A DNA stretch of 64,000 bases. It comes from Marinobacter sp. Its GTDB lineage: Bacteria; Pseudomonadota; Gammaproteobacteria; Pseudomonadales; Oleiphilaceae. Below, in pieces: positions 52,178 to 61,700 of this stretch; the first letter of the stretch is position 1, and each line of letters opens with the position of its first letter. The stretch lies in NCBI RefSeq assembly GCF_014859525.1, contig NZ_JACUUB010000008.1, positions 1 through 64,000 of the forward strand, given 5' to 3'. The notes beneath the pieces are model-generated. The model was given only the letters and a program-made list of their open reading frames with translations, did not search any database and was not told where the DNA came from. The position numbers were made by a program, and so were the translations under genes.

Positions 52178-52378
52178 TTATTTGACGACTTCCTTGCCAT
52201 CTTTATCTACCCAAATCTTACGGTCACCCGTATCCATTTTGCCTTGGGAATCCCATATTTCTCGATCTTGAGTCGCGCTTTCGATCTTGCCATTGTCATC
52301 CCAGATCACTCTGTCTTTACAACCAGCCAGCACCAAAAGGCTCGCCAGCATCACCACCGTCAAGGAACGCTTGTTCAT
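52178..52378 (-). CDS. Small lipoprotein with three D-R-x-I-W repeats
   Basis: The product is 66 residues, starting at the ATG 52376-52378 with GAGG 8 nt upstream. A signal peptide ends in lipobox LVLAGC (Cys20). The mature 47 residues consist almost entirely of three short repeats: DRVIWDDNGK at 22, DREIWDSQGK at 38 and DRKIWVDKDGK at 52. I recognise no family. The spacing of 14-16 residues and alternating Asp/Gly/Trp suggest small beta-hairpin units, possibly metal or surface binding. It is 39 bp upstream of the 2Fe-2S subunit on the same strand. Confidence 0.75.
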   Translation of the reverse strand: MNKRSLTVVMLASLLVLAGCKDRVIWDDNGKIESATQDREIWDSQGKMDTGDRKIWVDKDGKEVVK

Positions 52379-52442
52379 ACTCACTACCTCAGAAGAAGAT
52401 ACTCACGCGAATCGCCGGCACCATCTAACTCACCGGCCTAAC

Positions 52443-53024
52443 TTACCGGCGGTTGTGGATTTCCCGGTTGTTCTGTTTATCCCTGTCACCTTTACGCACC
52501 ATGACATAAACCGCCCCGGTGCCGCCATGGTGTTTCTGGGCCGAATGAAAGGCGAGCACGCTGTCGAGTTCTGGCAACCATTTCGCCAGGTAGCTTTTTA
52601 ACTGGGCTATGCCGTCCGGATTGCGTTCGCCTTTGCCGTGCAAAATGATCACCGATCGCAGCCCGTAACGCACGCAGTCGTTAATGAAGCCGAATACCTC
52701 ACGACGCGCCTGTTCCACAGTCATTCGATGCAAATCCAGCCTCGCCTCTATCGGGTATTGCCCCAGCCGGAGTTTTTTGAAAACACCGTGCTGGATACCC
52801 GGGCGCACCCAGCACAGCAGGTCTTGCGCAGTCAGGGGCTCGACCATGTCTGACGTCAAAGGGTTCAAATCCCGAATCGGCGTTTCAACCGCAGATTTCT
52901 GTCGCTCCAAGTGCCCGGGTGTCAGCTCTTTGGGCACTGACACTTCGGCACGATTCGGCCTGCGGATGCGCCGGACATCTTTCATCTCTTCAAGAAACGC
53001 CAAGCGTTCATCTTTACTGGTCAT
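52443..53024 (-). CDS. Smr domain protein
   Basis: This 193-residue protein has a C-terminal Smr (small MutS-related) domain. The characteristic LDLHRMTVEQARREV and IILHGKGERNPDG motifs are followed by FHSAQKHHGGTGAVYVMVRK. Smr domains can be nicking endonucleases; YdaL/SmrA/SmrB-type proteins act on DNA or on mRNA at collided ribosomes. The N-terminal 90 residues are charged and without obvious fold. It is divergent from the DUF294 gene. Confidence 0.9.
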   Translation of the reverse strand: MTSKDERLAFLEEMKDVRRIRRPNRAEVSVPKELTPGHLERQKSAVETPIRDLNPLTSDMVEPLTAQDLLCWVRPGIQHGVFKKLRLGQYPIEARLDLHRMTVEQARREVFGFINDCVRYGLRSVIILHGKGERNPDGIAQLKSYLAKWLPELDSVLAFHSAQKHHGGTGAVYVMVRKGDRDKQNNREIHNRR

Positions 53025-53222
53025 GGGAGAAACTGCTTATGGATTGACAAGTATCAGAACTCTACCACTGAGGGGGACTACCATAAAGAAAAGCCCTCTG
53101 CTGCTCTGCGACGAAAATCGTAGGGCAGAATGCAACACCACTGAACTACACTTCAGACGTATGACAATAACTACGGAGCATCGGCCCGGGCCGACCAACT
53201 CCGGCACACCACGGATTGCGAT

Positions 53223-55139
53223 ATGGCTGCAGCAAATCAGGATACAACCCGCCCCCAGAATACCAGGGCCATCATGAACTTCCTGAGGGAGCACTCGCCT
53301 TTCTCGAGCATGGACGACACCCACTTGGCCCATTTTGCCGAACATGCCACATTACGCTTCTATGCCGATGAAGATGTTGTGTTATCGCCAGAGGACGGCG
53401 TGGTAAAGCGCTTTTACATCGTCAAGCAGGGTCGGATCCGCGGCGAACGCCACAACGAGAAAGAGGACCGGGCCGAGACCACCTTCGAGATCAGCCAAGG
53501 TGAATGCTTTCCATTGGCCGCCTTGATCGGCGAGCGTCCCACCCGAACCCTGCACCGGGCCTCGGGTGACACCTTCTGCCTGAGCATCGAACAAAAGGCA
53601 TTCATCACCCTGTTTTCCGAAAGTGATTCATTTCGCGACTTCTGTTTACGTGGGGTAAGCAGCCTGCTGGATCAGGTCAACCAGCGCATTCAGTCAAACG
53701 CCATGGCATCCATTGGTTCCAGCAACAGCCTGGACACACCGCTGGAACGTTATGCCCTGCGCAACCCAATCGTGTGTTCGCCAGATCTGCCGGTGCACAA
53801 GGCAGTCGCCCGCATGCATGAAAACAACGTAGGCAGCATCATCATTACCGACGACAACCGTCATCCCACCGGGATTTTCACCTTGCGGGATTTACGCACG
53901 ATGATTGCTGAAGCCAAGGGGCCGCTGGATACCCCCATACGTCAGGTGATGACACGAGACCCTTGCCGCCTGCCGGCCACGGCCGATGCGTTTGAGGCCG
54001 CCATGCTGATGGCCGAGCATCATTTTGCGCACCTCTGTGTAGTGGATGAGAACGACCTGCTGATCGGTGTGGTCTCAGAGAGAGATCTGTTTTCCCTGCA
54101 GCGCGTGGATCTGGTCAACCTGGCCCGAACCATTGGCACCGCAACTCACCTGCGCACTCTGGTCAGCCTGCGCGCAGATGTATCGCGACTGGTTGACTCT
54201 ATGCTCGCTCACGGCGCGGACTCAGGGCAAGTGGTCAAGATTATCACCACCCTGAATGACGTCACCGTGCGACGGGTACTGGAACTCAACCTGAAAAAAG
54301 ACGACCCCGGCATTCCCTTCACCTGGCTGACCTTTGGCAGTGAGGGGCGACAGGAACAAACACTGCTCACAGACCAGGACAATGGCATTCTGTTCGAAAC
54401 GCCTGACGGCATGACCGAGGAACAAGTACGGGAAAAACTGCTGCCTTTCGCCCGCAAGGTCAACGACGAGCTGGCGGAATGCGGTTTTACCTTGTGCAAA
54501 GGCAACATCATGGCCAGCAATCCCAAACTGTGCCTGAGCGTTGCCGAGTGGGATGACTGGTTTATCCGCTTTATCGATGCCTCAACCCCGCAAAACCTGG
54601 TCTACTCATCAATCTTCCTGGACATGCGCGCTGTTTTCGGCCCCACAGACTCTCTTCACCGCCTGTTGGAGCGGGTTCTTGCGCGAATACGTAAAAATGC
54701 TCTGTTCCAGAAAATGCTGGCCGGGAATGCGCTCCAGCGCAAACCGCCGCTAACCATGTTCCGGAATTTCCGATACCTGAACGAAGAAAAAAAGCATGTT
54801 CTGGACCTAAAGCGCCAGGGCCTGGCGCCTTTTGTCGAGTCAATCCGGGTATTTGCCCTTGCCAACGGCATTGAAAATGCCAACACGCTGGAGCGAATGG
54901 AACAACTCTCAAAGAAGGGCGTATTTGACGCTAAAGACGCTAACGCCTGGAAAGAGGCCTACAGCCTGATCCAGGCCATCCGGATGCGAGCCCACCAGGA
55001 AATGCTGGACAGGGACGAACCGCTGACCAATTACATTGACCCTGACGACCTGAACCCGCTGGACCGTCGAATTCTGAGAGAATCGTTCCGCCAGGCTCAG
55101 CGGCTTCAGCAAAAACTGGAAGTTACTTACCAACTCTAG
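53223..55139 (+). CDS. cNMP-binding/CBS/DUF294 nucleotidyltransferase-like signalling protein
   Basis: The 638-residue cytosolic protein has a cyclic-nucleotide-binding fold (about 15-125) and a tandem CBS pair (about 170-290, with NNVGSIIITDDNRHPTGIFTLRD and FAHLCVVDENDLLIG). A DUF294 nucleotidyltransferase-like domain follows with TFGSEGRQEQTLLTDQDNG, then a DUF294 C-terminal helical domain. The set suggests an adenine-nucleotide-sensing switch that may nucleotidylate a partner. Homologues are typically linked, as here, to the exonuclease and the DUF4212/SLC5 symporter downstream. Confidence 0.92.
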   Translation: MAAANQDTTRPQNTRAIMNFLREHSPFSSMDDTHLAHFAEHATLRFYADEDVVLSPEDGVVKRFYIVKQGRIRGERHNEKEDRAETTFEISQGECFPLAALIGERPTRTLHRASGDTFCLSIEQKAFITLFSESDSFRDFCLRGVSSLLDQVNQRIQSNAMASIGSSNSLDTPLERYALRNPIVCSPDLPVHKAVARMHENNVGSIIITDDNRHPTGIFTLRDLRTMIAEAKGPLDTPIRQVMTRDPCRLPATADAFEAAMLMAEHHFAHLCVVDENDLLIGVVSERDLFSLQRVDLVNLARTIGTATHLRTLVSLRADVSRLVDSMLAHGADSGQVVKIITTLNDVTVRRVLELNLKKDDPGIPFTWLTFGSEGRQEQTLLTDQDNGILFETPDGMTEEQVREKLLPFARKVNDELAECGFTLCKGNIMASNPKLCLSVAEWDDWFIRFIDASTPQNLVYSSIFLDMRAVFGPTDSLHRLLERVLARIRKNALFQKMLAGNALQRKPPLTMFRNFRYLNEEKKHVLDLKRQGLAPFVESIRVFALANGIENANTLERMEQLSKKGVFDAKDANAWKEAYSLIQAIRMRAHQEMLDRDEPLTNYIDPDDLNPLDRRILRESFRQAQRLQQKLEVTYQL

Positions 55140-55153
55140 GTGCTGGAATCACC

Positions 55154-55861
55154 ATGCTCGAATATATAAAGCAATGGCTGGCGCAGCGCCGAGGCGGCGC
55201 CATCGGCGATCACGATCCCGGCAATTTGCCAGAACCAAAGACAGTGGCCGAGCAACAGCTATCACGTTGCAGGCTGATTGTACTGGACCTTGAAACCACC
55301 GGGCTCAACGCGTCGAAAGATGAAGTTATTGCCATTGGAGCCGTCGCGATTGAAGGCGGCGTCATTCACCTGGACGACCAGTTTGACCTGATTTTACGGA
55401 GGCCCGAGCTCGACATCCGAGAAACCGTACTGATCCACGGTATTGGCCCGGAGGCACTCACCCAGGGTCATGAGACGGAAGATGCCCTGCTCTACCTCCT
55501 GGAGTGGATGAATGGCGACCCGGTTCTTGCTTACCACTCAGCCTTCGACCAAAAGTTCCTTGAAAAGACCCTAAAAGCGCAGCTCGGCTATGCCCGCCCC
55601 CATATCTGGATGGATGTTGCAGAACTGCTGCCGGCGCTCTTTCCAAATTCAAACGTGAAAGGCAGGGGCCTGGACGACTGGGCAGACTTTTTTGGACTCG
55701 AAGTTAGTGAACGGCATCACGCTGCAGCCGATGCGTTAGTAACCGCAGAACTGACACTCATCGCCCTGAACAAAGCACGGAAGAATAACGTCAAAACTCT
55801 GAAAGAATTGGCTGAAAAGCTGCATTATCAGCGCCGTTTAAAGAACATGCAGCGCTATTAA
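55154..55861 (+). CDS. DnaQ-like 3'-5' exonuclease
   Basis: This 235-residue DEDD-superfamily nuclease has motif I VLDLETTGLNASKDE (Asp, Glu), motif II YHSAFDQKFL (Asp) and motif III RHHAAADALVTAEL (His and Asp of the DEDDh type). It resembles the epsilon proofreading fold, but its neighbours are not replication genes. It is 14 bp downstream of the DUF294 gene and likely co-transcribed, which suggests a joint role. Confidence 0.9.
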   Translation: MLEYIKQWLAQRRGGAIGDHDPGNLPEPKTVAEQQLSRCRLIVLDLETTGLNASKDEVIAIGAVAIEGGVIHLDDQFDLILRRPELDIRETVLIHGIGPEALTQGHETEDALLYLLEWMNGDPVLAYHSAFDQKFLEKTLKAQLGYARPHIWMDVAELLPALFPNSNVKGRGLDDWADFFGLEVSERHHAAADALVTAELTLIALNKARKNNVKTLKELAEKLHYQRRLKNMQRY

Positions 55862-55991
55862 CCACCCGGAACCAAGCCCCAATTGCCCGCCCTGTTTAAG
55901 GGCAAGTTACTGAGAGTTAGACCATTTGCCAATATCCTTAAATCCATTGACCAGTAAAGTCGGAGGAGACAACAAGTCGGAGAAGCACTAC

Positions 55992-56066
55992 ATGAATAAT
56001 AAATTCTCTATTCGCATTAACCCACAAAATAACCACCCAACCTCCACAACAACAATACAGGAGTGA
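55992..56066 (+). other. Possible 24-codon leader ORF upstream of the symporter genes
   Basis: An ATG at 55992 with GGAG about 9 nt upstream opens a 24-codon frame. It ends at TGA 56064-56066, five bases before the DUF4212 ATG, and contains that gene's Shine-Dalgarno. The peptide is Asn/Thr/Pro-rich (starts MNNKFSIRINPQ). It might couple translation to the downstream gene or be a chance frame. The rest of 55862-55991 shows no clear feature beyond two near-repeats of AAGTCGGAG. Confidence 0.25.
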
Positions 56067-56071
56067 TTTGT

Positions 56072-56335
56072 ATGTCAGGTCATAGCTACGACGCTGAGAA
56101 CTACTGGAAGGCGAACCTTCGCCTGATCTTCGGGAGCCTGATCATCTGGGCTCTGGTCTCATACGGTTTTGCCATTTTGTTACGCCCCATGCTCGCCGGC
56201 ATCCCAATTGGCGGCACAGATCTTGGCTTCTGGTTCGCCCAGCAAGGCTCGATCCTGGTCTTTATGGCTCTGATTTTCTTCTACGCCTGGCGCATGAATA
56301 AAATCGACGAAAAATTCGGCGTACACGAGGAGTAA
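56072..56335 (+). CDS. DUF4212 small subunit of sodium/solute symporter
   Basis: This 87-residue protein has two hydrophobic segments (about residues 20-40 and 55-75) and the YWKANLRLIFGSLIIWALVS start typical of DUF4212. It is the small partner encoded before VC_2705-type sodium:solute symporters. The ATG at 56072 has AGGAG 8 nt upstream. The symporter follows after 6 bp. Confidence 0.93.
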   Translation: MSGHSYDAENYWKANLRLIFGSLIIWALVSYGFAILLRPMLAGIPIGGTDLGFWFAQQGSILVFMALIFFYAWRMNKIDEKFGVHEE

Positions 56336-56341
56336 GAACCA

Positions 56342-58111
56342 ATGAGCCAATTTGCAATTAACCTCCTCTTCGTAGGGGGCTCGTTCCTGATCTATATCGG
56401 CATCGCCGTCTGGGCAAAAGCCGGTAGCACCAGTGATTTCTACGTCGCTGGCGGCGGTGTTCACCCCGTCACCAACGGCATGGCCATTGGCGCCGACTGG
56501 ATGTCTGCGGCATCCTTTATCTCAATGGCGGGCCTGATTGCCGCTGGCGGTTACGCCAACTCAAGCTTCCTGATGGGCTGGACCGGTGGTTACGTACTGC
56601 TCGCCATGCTGCTGGCACCGTACCTGCGCAAGTTCGGCAAGTTCACGGTTCCTGAGTTCATCGGTGATCGTTATTACAGCCCTAACGCCCGCCTGATCGC
56701 GGTTATCTGTCTGCTGGTAGCATCACTGACCTACGTTATCGGCCAGATGGCCGGCGCAGGTGTTGCCTTCTCTCGCTTCCTGGAGGTCGAAGCGACTAAC
56801 GGTCTAATCATCGCGGCGGTCGTGGTTTTCATCTACGCTGTGCTCGGTGGCATGAAAGGTATCACCTACACCCAGGTTGCCCAGTACTGCGTACTGATTA
56901 TCGCCTACACCATTCCGGCCGTGTTCATCTCCCTGCAGCTGACTGGCAACCCGATTCCGATGTTCGGTATGTTCTCTACCCACACTGAGTCTGGCCTGCC
57001 TTTGTTGGAAAAGCTGAACCAAGTGGTCACCGACCTTGGCTTTCGGGAATACACCGCAGATGTGGACAACAAGCTGAACATGATTCTGTTTACTCTGTCC
57101 CTGATGATCGGTACTGCCGGCCTTCCTCACGTTATCATCCGTTTCTTCACCGTACCTAAGGTATCCGACGCTCGCTGGTCCGGCGGCTGGGCTCTGGTCT
57201 TCATCGCCCTGCTTTACCTGACGGCTCCGGCTGTTGCCTCCATGGCGCGTCTGAACCTGATGACCACCATCTACCCGGAAGGCACCTCTGCCCAACCGAT
57301 CGAGTACGAAGCGCGTCCGGACTGGATTCGTACCTGGGAAGAAACTGGTCTGATCAGATTTGAAGACAAGAACAACGACGGTCGCATTCAGCTGTATGAC
57401 GATTCCAATGCTGGCTTCGCCGATACCGCCGCTGCACGTGGCTGGAACGGTAATGAACTGTCCGTTAACAACGACATCCTGGTACTGGCCAATCCGGAAA
57501 TTGCCAACTTGCCTGGCTGGGTTATCGGTCTGATTGCGGCGGGTGGTCTTGCTGCGGCACTGTCGACGGCGGCAGGTCTGTTGCTTGCAATATCCTCCGC
57601 GGTCAGTCACGACCTGATCAAAGGCCGACTCAACCCCAACATCAGCGATAAAGGCGAGCTGCTTGCGGCGCGTATCTCTATGGCGGTGGCCATAGTGGTC
57701 GCGACCTGGCTGGGAGCAAACCCTCCGGGCTTCGCCGCACAGGTGGTTGCACTCGCCTTCGGTATAGCGGCTGCCTCACTGTTCCCGGCATTGATGATGG
57801 GCATCTTCTCCAAGCGAGTGAACAACTTTGGCGCAAGCCTGGGTATGCTGTCCGGTCTGCTGTTCACGCTGATCTACATCTTCGTGTTCAAGGGTTGGTT
57901 CTTCATTCCAGGCACAGCTAACTTCCCGGATACCGCTGAGTACTGGGTATTGGGCATCTCCCCGCTGTCCATCGGTGCGGTTGGCGCTCTGGTTAACTTT
58001 GCGGTAGCCTTCAGTGTATCGAAAGTGACTGCCGAGCCGCCCATTGAAATCCAGGAGCTGGTTGAAAGCGTCCGTTACCCACGCGGTGCCGGTAGCGCTC
58101 AAGACCACTAA
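56342..58111 (+). CDS. Sodium:solute symporter, VC_2705 subfamily (ActP-like)
   Basis: The 589-residue SLC5-family transporter has about 13-14 membrane segments. Family text includes DFYVAGGGVHPVTNGMAIGADWMSAASFI, FTVPEFIGDRYYS, and GLAAALSTAAGLLLAISSAVSHDL. A hydrophilic loop at about 320-370 contains DKNNDGRIQLYDD, which looks like an EF-hand-type calcium loop. The substrate is probably a short organic acid such as acetate, by family only. It ends at a hairpin terminator. Confidence 0.92.
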   Translation: MSQFAINLLFVGGSFLIYIGIAVWAKAGSTSDFYVAGGGVHPVTNGMAIGADWMSAASFISMAGLIAAGGYANSSFLMGWTGGYVLLAMLLAPYLRKFGKFTVPEFIGDRYYSPNARLIAVICLLVASLTYVIGQMAGAGVAFSRFLEVEATNGLIIAAVVVFIYAVLGGMKGITYTQVAQYCVLIIAYTIPAVFISLQLTGNPIPMFGMFSTHTESGLPLLEKLNQVVTDLGFREYTADVDNKLNMILFTLSLMIGTAGLPHVIIRFFTVPKVSDARWSGGWALVFIALLYLTAPAVASMARLNLMTTIYPEGTSAQPIEYEARPDWIRTWEETGLIRFEDKNNDGRIQLYDDSNAGFADTAAARGWNGNELSVNNDILVLANPEIANLPGWVIGLIAAGGLAAALSTAAGLLLAISSAVSHDLIKGRLNPNISDKGELLAARISMAVAIVVATWLGANPPGFAAQVVALAFGIAAASLFPALMMGIFSKRVNNFGASLGMLSGLLFTLIYIFVFKGWFFIPGTANFPDTAEYWVLGISPLSIGAVGALVNFAVAFSVSKVTAEPPIEIQELVESVRYPRGAGSAQDH

Positions 58112-58160
58112 GCTGAAAGACAGCCTGATTCATTGATGACAATGACGGGTTGAAACCGAG

Positions 58161-58195
58161 CGGGCTTCCTCAGTGAGGGAGCCCGTTCTTTTTTG
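58161..58195 (+). terminator. Rho-independent terminator after the symporter
   Basis: CGGGCTTCCTC (58161-58171) pairs with GAGGGAGCCCG (58175-58185), with one U-G wobble on the plus-strand RNA and a 3-nt loop. TTCTTTTTTG follows. It lies 49 bp after the symporter stop and 19 bp before the next gene. Confidence 0.85.
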
Positions 58196-58214
58196 AGTTG
58201 AGGAATCCAATCGT

Positions 58215-58721
58215 ATGTTCTGGACTTTTGTTGCCACCATTATTTGTGGGCTTGGTGCCGCAGGTATTGCCCTTGGCATCCGGGCCGCCACCGCAAAACG
58301 TGCGCCTCGATGGATCATCCCTGTATTTGCCGGCGCTGGCATGCTTGGCTACCTTGTTTATGGAGAATACACCTGGTTTGACCACAAACGTTCTTTGCTC
58401 CCTGAAGAAGCCGTTGTGGTTGCCACAGAGCAAGAACAAATCTTTTTCAGACCCTGGACCTTTGTTGTCCCCTACGTCACAGCCTTTTCGACGGTCGATA
58501 CCAAGGGATTGCGCCAGGACACCGAAGACGGGAACATCATTCGCTTTACTTTGTATCGGTTCGAGCAAACGGTCACAGATGCAGTATCTCACCGGGCCCA
58601 CCTGATCAACTGCCAGAGTCGGGAGCTGGTACCACTGGATGCCAATGGCTCGCCAAGAGTGGATAACATGAAACGGCTGGAGGCCTCGGACCCCTTGTAT
58701 CAAACTGTTTGCGGCAGTTGA
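58215..58721 (+). CDS. Unrecognised membrane-anchored protein
   Basis: The 168-residue protein has two N-terminal hydrophobic segments (about residues 3-24 and 33-50) followed by a roughly 115-residue soluble part, probably extracytoplasmic. I do not recognise a family. Visible features are an aromatic FDHKRSLLPEEAVVVATEQ stretch, FRPWTFVVPYVTAFSTVD, and a pair of cysteines (in INCQSRE and near the C-terminus, QTVCGS) that could form a disulfide. It lies between the terminator of the symporter genes and the transporter-kinase, 27 bp before the latter. A role linked to one of them is possible. Confidence 0.8.
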   Translation: MFWTFVATIICGLGAAGIALGIRAATAKRAPRWIIPVFAGAGMLGYLVYGEYTWFDHKRSLLPEEAVVVATEQEQIFFRPWTFVVPYVTAFSTVDTKGLRQDTEDGNIIRFTLYRFEQTVTDAVSHRAHLINCQSRELVPLDANGSPRVDNMKRLEASDPLYQTVCGS

Positions 58722-58748
58722 CTGCCGATCACCGGATAACAATCAAAC

Positions 58749-61700
58749 ATGATTAGCGCCTGGCTGCTGATATTCATATCTATTAGCTACATTTCCTTGC
58801 TGTTCGTGATCGCCTGGGCCGGCGACCGACACCCGGGGCTTTACCGTCGCAGACTGGCGCGAACTCATATCTATGCTTTGTCATTGGCCGTCTATTTTAC
58901 CTCCTGGACATTCTACGGGGCGGTCGGCCGGGCATCCCAGGAAGGCTTTGCCTTCTTGCCTATTTATCTTGGTCCGTTGCTGGTTTTCCTGTTCTTTGCG
59001 CCTCTGCTGCGCCGGATCATTCACATCAGCAAGCGCAACAACAGCACATCGATTGCCGACTTTATTGCGTCCCGCTATGGCAAATCCCAACTGCTGGCGG
59101 CCATGGTGGCAATTTTTGCACTCATTGGCAGCGTTCCTTACCTCGCACTTCAACTGAAAGCCATCGCCCTGGGCTTCAACGTCTTAACAGCAACCGGAGA
59201 CGGCTACCAGGAACTAAGCAGTGCCGCCTGGAATGACTCCGCCTGGTACATCACTCTTGCTCTTGCCATTTTTACGGTGCTGTTTGGCACCCGTCACCTG
59301 GAGTCCACTGAACATCACCGGGGTATGATCCAGGCCGTAGCCTTTGAATCCCTGATCAAGCTGGTCGCGTTCGTCGCCGTTGGCCTGTTCGTCGGATATG
59401 GCCTCTACAATGGTTTTGGTGATCTTTTCACCAGAGCCAAAGAGGCAGATCTTCTCGGCACTCTGACCACTGACGCCCTGGAAACACCGGCGTTTCTCAC
59501 CCAAACCCTGGTAGCCATGCTCGCCATTGTCTGCCTACCCCGACAATTTCACGTAATGGTCGTTGAAAATGCCGACCACCGGGACTTCGAGATAGCCCGC
59601 TGGGCCATGCCCATCTATCTGGTGATCGCCAGTGCTTTTGTCTTGCCTATCGCTGCAGCCGGGCTGCTCAACGCCGAGTTAGCAGGTGGCGACCCTGACA
59701 TCATCATTCTGCAATTGCCTATCCAGGCTGGCCAACAATGGCTCGCGGTACTGGCCTTCCTTGGCGGTGGCTCCGCTGCTGCTGCCATGGTGATTGTCTG
59801 CTCGGTGGCTATTGCCACCATGGTCAGCAACGAGATCATCATGCCGGGTCTGCTCCGTTACTTCCGACCGGGCATGAATCGACGAGCAGACCTGAGTTTT
59901 CTGCTACTAACCATTCGGCGTGTTGCCATTTTTGTGGTTCTGTTTACTTCCTACGGCTTTTATCGAATGGCCGGGGCGGATTACAGCTTAACGGCCTTTG
60001 GTTTGCTTTCGTTTGCCGCAGCAGCACAATTCGGGCCTGCTCTGGTCGGCGGCATTCTCTGGCGGCGGGGTAACTTTCATGGTGCCGCCTGGGGCCTCGG
60101 CCTCGGTTTTCTCATGTGGTGTTACACCCTGCTACTGCCGGCGCTGGTATCAACCGGCTGGATATCAGACACCCTGATCGAACAGGGCTTGTTCGGCCTC
60201 AACTGGACCCGCCCTACAGCACTCTTTGGCTCTGAGCTGGATCAGATCAGCCATGGCATTCTCTGGAGCCTGGGGGTCAATACCCTCACCTATGTGTTGC
60301 TTTCTCTGGTCACTCGGCAGCGCATTCGAGAGAAAATCCAGATTGCGACTTTTTTCCATGAGGCCAACGCCAAGCCCGAGAATGCCCACCATCAGAGCTG
60401 GCAGGGCGAAATACTGACCTCAGACCTGCAGGCATTGGCAGATCGGTTCATGGGTGAAGAGCGCTCAGAAAGCATCTTCCGCAACTATGAGCGAAGAAAC
60501 GCCATACGGCTACACCCTCACCGGCCCGCATCCACGCATTTAATGAAGTACACAGAGCGTCAGCTTGCCTCGGTGATCGGTGCATCAACTGCTCGTGTAG
60601 TACTCGAATCCACCCTCACCGGGCGGGACATGCAAATTGAGGATGTCGTCAGCATCGTTGACGAAGCCTCACAGGCGATGACCTTCAGCCGCGAACTGCT
60701 GCAATCGGCGATCGAGAACATCAGCCTGGGCGTCTCGGTGGTCAATCATCAGCAACAATTAGTAGTCTGGAACCATCGCTACCTGGAGTTGTTTCACTAT
60801 CCAAAAGGGTATGTCCGGGTTGGCCGGCCGGTTGAAGACCTGATGCGCTACAACCTGACCAATGCCAATCTGTCGGCCAGACGCATCGACGACATCATTG
60901 AAAACCGCTGCGAAAGCATGCGTAATGGCAAGCCCATGTCTTACGAACGGCAACGGCCGGACGGCACCGTGGTCAGAGTTGATGGCAGCCCCATCCCGGG
61001 TGGCGGTTATGTCACCACGTTCCAGGACATCACTGCGATGCGCCGCACCGAACAGGCACTCAAAGAAACAAACATCTATCTGGAACAGCGGGTGCGAGAG
61101 CGTACCCAGGAACTGCAGGTCATTAACGAACAAATGCTGAAGGCCAAATCCGTTGCGGAGCAGGCAAACCAGAGTAAAACCCGCTTTCTCGCATCCGCAA
61201 GCCACGACCTTCTGCAGCCATTAAATGCCGCACGCCTGTTTACGTCTGCTCTGTCGGGCAAAGTGATAGCGGGTGATACCCGAGAGCTGGTCGAACACAT
61301 CGACAGCTCCCTCGGGGCGGCAGAAGAGATCATCAGCACACTGCTCGACATTTCTAAGCTCGACGCCGGCGCGCTCGAACCCGACATCGGCGTCTTTCCC
61401 GTCAACGACCTGCTGCGCCACCTCGCCACAGAGTTCTCGGCCATTGCCCAGGATCAAGATCTGGACCTACATGTGGTACCAAGTACGGCCTGGGTTCGCA
61501 CAGACGCCAAGTTACTGCGCAGAGTCGTGCAGAACTTTTTGTCAAATGCCATACGCTACACCGCGAGTGGCAAGATCCTCATGGGGTGTCGTCGTCTCAA
61601 TGGCTACTTACGCATTGAAGTCTGGGATACTGGCCCTGGCATGTCAGAAGAGCAGCTCAGCCATGTGTTTGAGGAGTTCCGCCGGTTTCAGCATGGGCGT

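Noticed and set aside
53025-53222. TTGACA at 53044 as a promoter for the DUF294 gene
   Set aside because: No acceptable -10 hexamer at 16-18 nt; reported only as a hexamer match.
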